The notes beneath the pieces were generated by a model that saw nothing but the letters and a program-made list of their open reading frames with translations, did no database searches and was not told the origin of the DNA. Both the position numbers and the translations under genes were made by a program. A stretch of DNA of 14,107 bases, from NCBI GenBank assembly GCA_020024855.1, contig JAHHTB010000033.1, forward strand, positions 1 to 14,107, in the 5' to 3' direction. Source of the DNA: Fusobacterium sp. (GTDB lineage: Bacteria; Fusobacteriota; Fusobacteriia; Fusobacteriales; Fusobacteriaceae). Positions 7,456 through 14,107 of the stretch are shown one piece after another. How positions within the stretch are numbered: the first letter of the stretch is position 1; each line of letters opens with the position of its first letter.

Positions 7456-8898
7456 ATGAAACAATTAACAAAGAGGAATATCTACATAGTAATGAGTTTT
7501 ATATTAGTAATATTTGGAAGGTATATTCCTTTACCAGAAGGAATGAATGAATCAGCTATGAGTGTAGTCGGTATATTTGCAGGAGTATTACTTTTATGGT
7601 TAACAGTTGCTATTGATTGGCCAAGTATATTGTGTATTGGAGCTTTAGGATTATTACCAGAAATAGGTTTTAAGACTATTTTTCATAGTTCTTTTGGAAG
7701 TGAAGTAATAGTATTTCTTATTTTTACTTTTATGTGTACTTATACCTTATCAGAAACAAATTTTTTAAATAGGTGTGCATTATATTTTATAACAAGTCCT
7801 ATCGCTAAAAAAGGACCATGGAAATTTGTGATTTCTTTTTTTACAGCAGTTATATTTATAGGATGTTTTGTATCTCCAACAGTTCTTTTTGTAGTTTTTC
7901 TTCCAATATTAGAAAAAATTAATAAAATTTTAAATTTAAAAAAAGGTGATAAAATAGGAAATATGCTAATGATAGGATTAGCATTTTGTGTTTCTGTATC
8001 AGCAGGAATGACACCAATAGCACATGTATTTAGTATTATGGCAATGGGATTTTATAATACAGCAACAGGATTAAATATAGGATATGCTCAATATATGGCA
8101 TTTGCAATCCCTGTCGGAATAATAAGTACAATTTTTCTTGTTTTGGTATTTAGATTTATTTTAAGACCTGATATGTCAGAAATAGAAAATATAGATGTAA
8201 CAATTTTAAAAAAAGAATTAAAACCTATAGATAGAAAAGAAAAATTAACACTTGCTATTTTTACTTTAGTTGTGGCTTTATGGATACTTCCTAGTTTGTT
8301 AAAAGATGTATTTCCAATAGTGTTGAAAATAAGTAAGATGGGAACAGCTATGCCACCTATGCTTGGAGTGATTCTTTATTCTATATTAACTTTTGAAAAT
8401 AAACCTTTACTTAATTTTACAGAAGGAATGAAAAAAGGAATACAGTGGTCAAGTATAGTAATGTGTGCAGGTACTTTAGCAATTGGTAGTGCAATGACAA
8501 ATCCTAATATAGGACTTACTAAATATATAATTACAGAATTAAGTCCATTACTAAAAGATGTTTCACCATTATTTTTAATATTTATTTTTACAGCATGGGC
8601 TTGTATTCAAACAAATTTCTCATCTAATATGGTAACAGTAACAGTAGTAACAACAGTAGCTATACCTATTTTCCAAGCTATTGGTAATTCTATATCAATA
8701 CCAGCTATGGTGTCAATAATTGGAATGATGTCAGCTTATGCTTTTGCAACTCCACCAGCAATGCCTCATATAGCTATGGCAATAGGTTCAGAATGGACAG
8801 ATACAGGAAGTATGATGAAATATGGATTTATTTTTATGCTTATAACAACAGTAGTAACAGTATTTATAGGGTATCCTTTAGCCTCATTTCTTATGTAA
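7456..8898 (+). CDS. SLC13/DASS-like anion transporter, substrate unknown
   Basis: Integral inner-membrane protein of 480 residues with about a dozen hydrophobic segments and two halves of similar plan, resembling the divalent anion:sodium symporter family (SLC13/DASS) of the ion transporter superfamily. The family's paired Ser-Asn-Thr substrate motifs appear in altered form: SPT at 140-142 (then VLFVVFLPI) in the first half and SSNMVT at 389-394 (then a hydrophobic run and AIPI) in the second. ATPPAMPHIA (431-440) fits the conserved Pro-rich stretch after the second hairpin. Known members carry dicarboxylates, citrate or sulfate; the altered first motif makes substrate assignment unsafe. AAGGAG at 7445-7450 supports the ATG. 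It lies directly after a terminator with no good promoter, so it may depend on read-through or on a weak promoter near TATAAA (7426-7431). Proximity to the purine operon may be incidental. Confidence 0.75.
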   Translation: MKQLTKRNIYIVMSFILVIFGRYIPLPEGMNESAMSVVGIFAGVLLLWLTVAIDWPSILCIGALGLLPEIGFKTIFHSSFGSEVIVFLIFTFMCTYTLSETNFLNRCALYFITSPIAKKGPWKFVISFFTAVIFIGCFVSPTVLFVVFLPILEKINKILNLKKGDKIGNMLMIGLAFCVSVSAGMTPIAHVFSIMAMGFYNTATGLNIGYAQYMAFAIPVGIISTIFLVLVFRFILRPDMSEIENIDVTILKKELKPIDRKEKLTLAIFTLVVALWILPSLLKDVFPIVLKISKMGTAMPPMLGVILYSILTFENKPLLNFTEGMKKGIQWSSIVMCAGTLAIGSAMTNPNIGLTKYIITELSPLLKDVSPLFLIFIFTAWACIQTNFSSNMVTVTVVTTVAIPIFQAIGNSISIPAMVSIIGMMSAYAFATPPAMPHIAMAIGSEWTDTGSMMKYGFIFMLITTVVTVFIGYPLASFLM

Positions 8899-8902
8899 TT
8901 TA

Positions 8903-8931
8903 TTTAAAGTAAAAATAAAATATGATATAAT
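8903..8931 (+). promoter_or_regulatory. Extended -10 promoter for the ABC-F gene
   Basis: TATAAT at 8926-8931 is preceded by TG one base upstream (TGATATAAT), an extended -10. A weak -35 TTTAAA lies at 8903-8908 with 17-base spacing. It is 37 bases before the ABC-F ATG, and an AGGAG lies at 8953-8957. Confidence 0.65.
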
Positions 8932-8967
8932 AAATAGTAATTAGAAATTATCAGGAGAGTGTAAAAG

Positions 8968-10878
8968 ATGGCATTGTTACATGTAGAAAATTTATATAAA
9001 GGATTTTCAGGAGAAACTCTTTTTAAGAATATAACATTTTCAATAGATCAGAAAGATAAAATAGGTATTATAGGTGTGAATGGAGCAGGAAAATCAACAC
9101 TTATAAAAATGATATTAGAAGTAGAAGAAAATGATGTAGATCCCTCAACTGATAGAAGAGGAACAATATCTAAAAAAGGAAACTTAAAAATTGGGTATCT
9201 TTCACAGAATATAAATCTTAATTATGAAAATACGGTTTTTGAAGAATTAATGAATGTTTTTAGTTCTCTTATTGAAGACTATAAAAAAATTCATGAACTT
9301 AGTTTAAGACTTAATATTGAGGAAGAAAATTTTGATAAAATAATGGAAGAACTTTCTGTAATTTCAACAAGATACGAACAAGCAGAAGGATATAGTATAG
9401 AATATAAAATAAAACAGATTTTAAATGGTCTTAGTATTCCAGAAGGTTTATGGAATACTAAGATAGGAGATCTTTCAGGAGGACAAAAATCAAGAGTTGC
9501 TCTTGGAAAAATCTTATTAGAAGAGCCAGAATTATTAATACTTGACGAGCCAACAAACCATTTAGATTTAGTAGCAATAGAATGGTTAGAAAAGTTTTTA
9601 AAAGATTATAATAAAGCTGTAATAGTAGTATCTCATGATAGATATTTTCTTGATAATGTTGTAAATAGAATTTTTGAAATAGAAGGTAAGACATTAAGAA
9701 CATACAAGGGAAATTTTACAGATTATACTATTCAAAAAGAGGCTTATCTTTCAGGTGCAGTAAAAGCTTTTGAAAAAGAGCAGGATAAAATAAAAAAAAT
9801 AGAAGAATATGTTTTGAGATATAAAGCTGGGATAAAATCAAAACAAGCAAGAGGTCGTCAAAAACTTTTAGATAGAATGGAAAAAATGGAAAATCCAGTT
9901 TTTGCTAAAAGAAAAATAAAATTAAAATTTGAAATAGAAAGACCAAGTGTTGATAGAGTTTTAAAGGTAACTAATCTTTCAAAATCTTATGATGGAAAAA
10001 GAATTTTTCAAAATTTAGATTTAGAAATTTATAGAGGAGAAAGAGTAGGAATTATAGGGAAAAATGGTGTTGGAAAGTCAACACTTTTAAAAATAGTAAA
10101 TGACTTTGAAAAAGCAGATAGTGGAGTTGTTACAATAGGTGATAAAGTAACAATCGGGTATTATGATCAAAATCATCAAGGTTTAGACCTTAAAGCTACA
10201 ATTTTAAATGAGTTTCTTTATAATTATCCAATGAGTGAAGAAGAAGTAAGAAGACTTGCTGGAGGATTTTTATTTCCAGAAGATGATGTGATGAAACTAA
10301 TAGGTTCTCTTAGTGGTGGAGAAAAAGCAAGAGTAACTTTAATGAAACTTATTCTAAAAAAAGCTAATTTTTTAGTTCTTGACGAGCCAACAAATCATCT
10401 TGATATATATTCAAGAGAAGTTTTGGAAGAAGCTTTGGAAGATTATGAAGGAACAATTTTAGTAGTATCTCATGATAGATATTTTTTAGAAGGGATAGTT
10501 AACACTATCTATGAAATAACAGAAAATGGAGCAGAAAAATTTACAGGTGATTATACAGCCTATTGTAATTCAAAAAAAGAACTAAAAGAAGAAAAAGACT
10601 TATCTAGTGTTAATGATTATGAAGAACAAAAAAGGGTAAAAAATAGAATTTCATCTTTAGAAAAAAAATATGTAGAGGTTGAAAAAGAGATAGAAAGGCT
10701 TGAAACAAAAAAAGAATTTTTAGAAAAAGATTATGAAATTGCAGGAAAGATAAATGATTTAGAAAAATTATTAGATATACAAAATGCCCTTGGTTCCTTA
10801 GATAATGATATCTTGGCTAAGATGGAAGAATGGGAAAGCATTGAAAATGAATTGAAAACTTTAAAAAATTCTTTGTAA
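8968..10878 (+). CDS. ABC-F family ribosome-associated ATPase (Uup/YdiF-like)
   Basis: Cytosolic protein of 636 residues with two ABC ATPase domains and no membrane segments, the ABC-F plan. These proteins bind the ribosomal E site and rescue or tune stalled translation. Domain 1: Walker A GVNGAGKST (36-44), signature LSGGQ (169-173), Walker B LLILDEP (189-195), His223 in SHDR. The inter-domain linker (about 245-320) holds a long helix pair with RYKAGIKSKQARGR (284-297), the arm that reaches toward P-site tRNA. Domain 2: Walker A GKNGVGKST (364-372), LSGGEKAR (448-455), Walker B FLVLDEP (468-474), SHDR (501-504). The C-terminal 100 residues are Lys/Glu-rich coiled coil, as in Uup and YdiF and unlike EttA. 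Both catalytic glutamates are present, so it should be active. Some ABC-F proteins give antibiotic resistance, but nothing here singles this one out as such; a housekeeping role is likelier. Confidence 0.92.
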   Translation: MALLHVENLYKGFSGETLFKNITFSIDQKDKIGIIGVNGAGKSTLIKMILEVEENDVDPSTDRRGTISKKGNLKIGYLSQNINLNYENTVFEELMNVFSSLIEDYKKIHELSLRLNIEEENFDKIMEELSVISTRYEQAEGYSIEYKIKQILNGLSIPEGLWNTKIGDLSGGQKSRVALGKILLEEPELLILDEPTNHLDLVAIEWLEKFLKDYNKAVIVVSHDRYFLDNVVNRIFEIEGKTLRTYKGNFTDYTIQKEAYLSGAVKAFEKEQDKIKKIEEYVLRYKAGIKSKQARGRQKLLDRMEKMENPVFAKRKIKLKFEIERPSVDRVLKVTNLSKSYDGKRIFQNLDLEIYRGERVGIIGKNGVGKSTLLKIVNDFEKADSGVVTIGDKVTIGYYDQNHQGLDLKATILNEFLYNYPMSEEEVRRLAGGFLFPEDDVMKLIGSLSGGEKARVTLMKLILKKANFLVLDEPTNHLDIYSREVLEEALEDYEGTILVVSHDRYFLEGIVNTIYEITENGAEKFTGDYTAYCNSKKELKEEKDLSSVNDYEEQKRVKNRISSLEKKYVEVEKEIERLETKKEFLEKDYEIAGKINDLEKLLDIQNALGSLDNDILAKMEEWESIENELKTLKNSL

Positions 10879-10926
10879 AAATTTTTAAAATATGCTAGAA
10901 TATCATCTGCTATATAATAGATTAGT

Positions 10927-10955
10927 TTGACTTTTTATTGGAGAAAGACTATAAT
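10927..10955 (+). promoter_or_regulatory. Promoter of the str operon
   Basis: TTGACT (10927-10932) and a perfect TATAAT (10950-10955) are separated by exactly 17 bases, a near-consensus housekeeping promoter. It implies a leader of about 48 bases before rpsL and allows strong expression independent of the upstream ABC-F gene. Confidence 0.85.
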
Positions 10956-11009
10956 ATCTAAGTTATATAATAATATAAAAATATAAAAAAATTTCGGAAG
11001 GAGGGTAAA

Positions 11010-11378
11010 ATGCCTACTTTAAATCAATTAGTAAAAAGAGGAAGACAGACTTTAGAAGAAAAAGGAAAGTCACCAGCACTACAAGGAAACCCACAAAGAA
11101 GAGGAGTTTGTGTTAGAGTATACACTACTACACCTAAAAAACCAAACTCAGCTTTAAGAAAAGTTGCCAGAGTAAAATTAACTAACGGTCTAGAAGTAAC
11201 TTGCTATATTCCAGGTGAAGGACACAACTTACAGGAACACTCAATAGCTCTTATAAGAGGTGGAAGAACAAAAGACTTACCAGGGGTTAGATATAAAATC
11301 ATAAGAGGAGCTCTAGATACAGCAGGAGTTAACAACAGAAAACAATCAAGATCTAAATACGGTGTAAAAAAAGCGTAA
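11010..11378 (+). CDS. rpsL: 30S ribosomal protein S12
   Basis: Ribosomal protein S12, 122 residues (the E. coli protein has 124), part of the decoding centre of the small subunit. The highly conserved core is present: RGVCVRVYTTTPKKPNSALR (31-50), GEGHNLQEHS (69-78) and RGGRTKDLPGVRY (83-95). Lys43 and Lys88, whose substitution gives streptomycin resistance in other bacteria, are both wild type. Asp89, the residue methylthiolated by RimO in many bacteria, is retained. A strong AAGGAGG at 10998-11004 fixes the ATG. First gene of the str operon here; the rpoB-rpoC pair that often precedes it is absent, and a strong promoter sits just upstream instead. Identification is certain. Confidence 0.99.
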   Translation: MPTLNQLVKRGRQTLEEKGKSPALQGNPQRRGVCVRVYTTTPKKPNSALRKVARVKLTNGLEVTCYIPGEGHNLQEHSIALIRGGRTKDLPGVRYKIIRGALDTAGVNNRKQSRSKYGVKKA

Positions 11379-11403
11379 TTAATTAGGGAGGTGAACAGTT
11401 TAA

Positions 11404-11874
11404 ATGTCAAGAAGAAGAGCAGCAGTTAAGAGAGATGTATTACCTGATTCAAGATATTCTGATAAGGTAGTTACTAAAACTATAAATGCATTCATGGTAG
11501 ATGGAAAAAAATCATTAGCAGAATCTATATTCTATTCAGCAATGGATTTAATAAAAGAAAAAACTGGTAAAGAGGGGTACGATGTATTTAAACAAGCTTT
11601 AGAAAACATTAAGCCTCAAGTAGAAGTAAGATCAAGAAGAATTGGAGGAGCTACTTACCAAGTTCCAACTGAAGTAAGATTAGAGAGACAACAAACTCTA
11701 GCTTTAAGATGGCTTGTAACTTACACAAGAGAAAGAAAAGAGTATGGAATGGTTGAGAAGTTAGCAGCTGAATTAATCGCAGCATCTAACAATGAAGGAG
11801 CAACTGTTAAGAAAAAAGAAGATACTTATAGAATGGCTGAAGCTAATAGAGCATTTGCACACTATAAATATTAA
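11404..11874 (+). CDS. rpsG: 30S ribosomal protein S7
   Basis: Ribosomal protein S7, 156 residues, a primary 16S rRNA-binding protein that nucleates assembly of the 30S head and lines the E site. The family pattern is clear: the basic start MSRRRAAVKR, IGGATYQVPTEV (80-91), and the LALRWLV helix (99-105). The length equals the common bacterial form, without the C-terminal tail of E. coli K-12. It follows rpsL by 25 bases. AGGGAGGTG at 11385-11393 is a strong ribosome binding site. In E. coli, S7 represses its operon by binding a structured rpsL-rpsG gap of about 100 bases. The 25-base gap here is too short for that structure, so any autoregulation must differ. Confidence 0.99.
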   Translation: MSRRRAAVKRDVLPDSRYSDKVVTKTINAFMVDGKKSLAESIFYSAMDLIKEKTGKEGYDVFKQALENIKPQVEVRSRRIGGATYQVPTEVRLERQQTLALRWLVTYTRERKEYGMVEKLAAELIAASNNEGATVKKKEDTYRMAEANRAFAHYKY

Positions 11875-11911
11875 TTGTAATTTAGCGTAATAACGAGGAG
11901 GAAAACACTAA

Positions 11912-13987
11912 ATGGCTAGACAAGTTTCATTAGAAATGACTAGAAACATTGGTATCATGGCTCACATCGACGCTGGTAAAACAACAACTACAGAAAGAAT
12001 ACTTTTCTATACTGGAGTTAACCACAACCTTGGAGAAGTTCATGATGGAGCTGCTACAATGGACTGGATGGAGCAAGAGCAAGAAAGAGGTATAACAATT
12101 ACTTCTGCTGCTACAACATGTTTCTGGAAAAATCACAGAATAAATATAATAGACACACCAGGACACGTGGACTTTACTGTTGAGGTTGAAAGATCTCTAA
12201 GAGTTCTAGATGGTGCAGTTGCAGTATTCTCTGCAGTTGACGGAGTTCAACCTCAGTCTGAAACTGTATGGAGACAAGCTGACAAATATGGTGTACCAAG
12301 AATGGCTTTCTTTAATAAAATGGATAGAATCGGAGCAGACTTTAAAATGTGTGTTAACGATATTAAAGAAAAATTAGGAGCAAATCCTGTACCTATCCAA
12401 TTACCAATTGGAGCAGAAGATGCTTTTGAAGGTATAGTAGACTTAATTGAAATGAAAGAAATAGTTTACTTAGATGATAAAGGACAAAACATAGAAGTTA
12501 GAGACGTTAGAGCAGAATTAGCTGATGAAGCTGAAGCAGCAAGAGAATTTATGATTGAATCTGTTGTTGAATGTGATGACGAATTAATGGAAAAATACCT
12601 TGGTGGAGAAGAAGTTTCTAATGAAGAAATTAAAAAAGCTTTAAGAGCTGGAACAATAGGAAATATGATAATTCCTGTATTATGTGGAACAGCTTTCAGA
12701 AACAGAGGAATTCAACCATTACTAGATGCTATAACTTTATATATGCCTGCACCAACTCAAAAAGGAATGATAAAAGGTACAGATGTCAAAGATGCAGAAA
12801 AAGTAATTGAATTACCAATTGGTGATGAGGCTCCTTTCGCAGCTTTAGCATTCAAAGTTATGACAGACCCATTTGTTGGAAGATTAACATTCTTTAGAGT
12901 ATATACTGGAATGGTAGAAAAAGGATCTTATGTTTTAAACTCTACTAAAGGTAAAAAAGAAAGAATGGGAAGACTTCTTCAAATGCATGCTAATAAAAGA
13001 GAAGAGAAAGATGTTATCTACTGTGGAGATATCGCAGCAGTAGTTGGATTAAAAGATACAACAACTGGAGATACTCTTTGTTCTGAAACAAATCCTGTAA
13101 TTCTTGAGAAAATGGAATTCCCAGATCCAGTTATATCAGTAGCTGTTGAACCAAAAACAAAAGCTGACCAAGAAAAAATGGGAATCGCTCTTGCAAAACT
13201 TGCTGAGGAAGACCCTACATTCAGAGTTAAAACTGATGAAGAAACTGGACAAACAATCATATCTGGAATGGGAGAACTTCACTTAGATATCATTGTTGAC
13301 AGAATGAGAAGAGAATTTAAAGTAGAATCAACTGTTGGAAAACCACAAGTTGCTTACAGAGAAACAATAACTGCTGGTGTTGAGCAAGAAGTTAAATATG
13401 CTAAACAATCAGGAGGTAAAGGACAATACGGACACGTTAAATTAAGAATCGAACCTTTAGAAGGAAAAGATTTCGAATTTGTTAACGAAATTACAGGAGG
13501 AGCAATTCCTAGAGAATATATCCCTGCTGTAGAGAAAGGATGTAGAGAAGCTCTTGAAAATGGAGTTGTAGCTGGATATCCTTTAGTTGGAGTTAAAGTA
13601 ACTCTTTATGATGGATCATTCCATGAGGTTGACTCATCAGAAATGGCATTCAAAATTGCTGGATCAATGGCAATGAAACAAGGTGCTGAAAAATGTAAAC
13701 CAGTTATTCTAGAGCCAATCTTTAAAGTAGAAGTAACTACTCCAGAAGAGTACATGGGAGATATCATAGGAGATATCAACTCTAGAAGAGGAATGGTTGG
13801 AGGTATGACAGATAGAAACGGTGCTAAGATCATCGATGCTAAAGTACCTTTATCAGAAATGTTTGGTTATGCAACTGACTTAAGATCTAAATCTCAAGGA
13901 AGAGCTAACTATTCAATGGAATTTGAAGAGTATATCGCAGTTCCAAGAGCAATTCAAGAAGCTATAAAAGCTGAAAGAGGAAGATAG
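11912..13987 (+). CDS. fusA: Elongation factor G
   Basis: Translocation GTPase EF-G, 691 residues, full length. The G domain carries P-loop AHIDAGKT (17-24), the G' region, switch II DTPGHVDF (81-88, His85 catalytic) and NKMD (135-138). Domain II follows at about 295-395. Domain III includes SGMGELHLDII. Domain IV opens with the conserved GGKGQYGHV, and its tip loop has His571 in SFHEVDSSE, equivalent to the functionally important tip histidine of E. coli EF-G. Domain V runs to the end. GAGGAGGA (11894-11901) precedes the ATG by a normal spacing. It sits 37 bases after rpsG and 78 bases before tuf. C-ending codons such as ATC, AAC and TAC are visibly more frequent than in the genes upstream, fitting very high expression. 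All key residues are intact. Confidence 0.99.
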   Translation: MARQVSLEMTRNIGIMAHIDAGKTTTTERILFYTGVNHNLGEVHDGAATMDWMEQEQERGITITSAATTCFWKNHRINIIDTPGHVDFTVEVERSLRVLDGAVAVFSAVDGVQPQSETVWRQADKYGVPRMAFFNKMDRIGADFKMCVNDIKEKLGANPVPIQLPIGAEDAFEGIVDLIEMKEIVYLDDKGQNIEVRDVRAELADEAEAAREFMIESVVECDDELMEKYLGGEEVSNEEIKKALRAGTIGNMIIPVLCGTAFRNRGIQPLLDAITLYMPAPTQKGMIKGTDVKDAEKVIELPIGDEAPFAALAFKVMTDPFVGRLTFFRVYTGMVEKGSYVLNSTKGKKERMGRLLQMHANKREEKDVIYCGDIAAVVGLKDTTTGDTLCSETNPVILEKMEFPDPVISVAVEPKTKADQEKMGIALAKLAEEDPTFRVKTDEETGQTIISGMGELHLDIIVDRMRREFKVESTVGKPQVAYRETITAGVEQEVKYAKQSGGKGQYGHVKLRIEPLEGKDFEFVNEITGGAIPREYIPAVEKGCREALENGVVAGYPLVGVKVTLYDGSFHEVDSSEMAFKIAGSMAMKQGAEKCKPVILEPIFKVEVTTPEEYMGDIIGDINSRRGMVGGMTDRNGAKIIDAKVPLSEMFGYATDLRSKSQGRANYSMEFEEYIAVPRAIQEAIKAERGR

Positions 13988-14065
13988 TAATATCTAAACT
14001 TAAGTCCAACAATAAAAGTTGAACATATAAATAAAAAATTTAAATTAGAAACTTAGGAGGAAAAA

Positions 14066-14107
14066 ATGGCAAAAGAAAAATTTGACAGAAGCAAACCCCA
14101 TGTAAAC
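14066..14107 (+). CDS. tuf: Elongation factor Tu, N-terminus (cut by window end)
   Basis: The first 14 codons, MAKEKFDRSKPHVN, match the very conserved start of EF-Tu, ahead of its GTP-binding loop. TAGGAGG at 14054-14060 provides the ribosome binding site. Its place after fusA is the classic rpsL-rpsG-fusA-tuf order. The 78-base gap after fusA contains only a weak imperfect hairpin (GTCCAAC/GTTGAAC) with no T-tract, so read-through from fusA is expected. Confidence 0.95.
   Translation, partial: MAKEKFDRSKPHVN

Noticed and set aside
10879..10926. AAAAATTTTT palindrome and CTATATAATAG inverted repeat after the ABC-F gene as a terminator, and TATAAT at 10913-10918 as a second promoter
   Set aside because: The pairing is A/T only and not followed by a real T-tract; no acceptable -35 lies 16-18 bases before this TATAAT.
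11010..11378. Streptomycin-resistance substitution in S12
   Set aside because: Lys43 and Lys88 are both the wild-type residues.
9458..13833. Minus-strand open frames inside the ABC-F, rpsL and fusA genes
   Set aside because: Antisense shadows of strongly conserved genes with no independent coding signals.
13995..14035. Hairpin GTCCAAC/GTTGAAC between fusA and tuf as a terminator
   Set aside because: It has one mismatch, a weak stem and no T-run, and tuf normally continues the same operon.

Overview
The window is strongly A+T-rich, uses AGA, AAA and ATA-type codons heavily, and reads like a Fusobacterium (Fusobacteriota) chromosome. The best pointers are a patatin-type phospholipase fused to a POTRA/beta-barrel module (the FplA-like type Vd autotransporter first described in Fusobacterium) and the sequence character of the str operon. 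Species cannot be fixed from sequence alone. All genes are on the + strand. No mobile element, CRISPR array, tRNA or rRNA was seen. The longest gene-free gap is about 190 bases and contains a riboswitch.

Layout. (1) 40-2373: an outer-membrane/surface patatin-like phospholipase. (2) 2404-7426: a self-contained purine unit. It has a promoter, a purine riboswitch aptamer with cytosine at the specificity position (guanine/hypoxanthine/xanthine type), and a hairpin that buries the Shine-Dalgarno and ends in a T-tract. These precede an NCS2 xanthine/uracil-family permease and three tightly packed genes for a molybdenum hydroxylase of the xanthine dehydrogenase family (FAD subunit, 2x[2Fe-2S] subunit, molybdopterin subunit). 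A clear intrinsic terminator closes the unit. (3) 7456-8898: an SLC13/DASS-like anion transporter of unknown substrate. (4) 8968-10878: an ABC-F ribosome-associated ATPase with its own extended -10 promoter. (5) 10927 to the end: the str operon, with a near-consensus promoter, rpsL, rpsG, fusA and the first 14 codons of tuf.

How it works together. The purine unit looks like an import-and-oxidise module. The permease brings in a purine base (probably xanthine or a related oxopurine). The hydroxylase converts a purine with electrons passing Mo -> FeS -> FAD. The riboswitch probably switches the unit off when guanine-type bases are plentiful: the P1 strand ATGAG can pair either with P1 or with an identical CTCAT copy downstream that otherwise helps sequester the ribosome binding site. 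The str operon and ABC-F gene are translation housekeeping functions.

The most unusual signal is this riboswitch. Both kissing loops appear one base shorter than the classical aptamer, and it governs what looks like a purine-oxidising enzyme rather than only uptake or biosynthesis. The protein families themselves are all known; I do not see a wholly new system.
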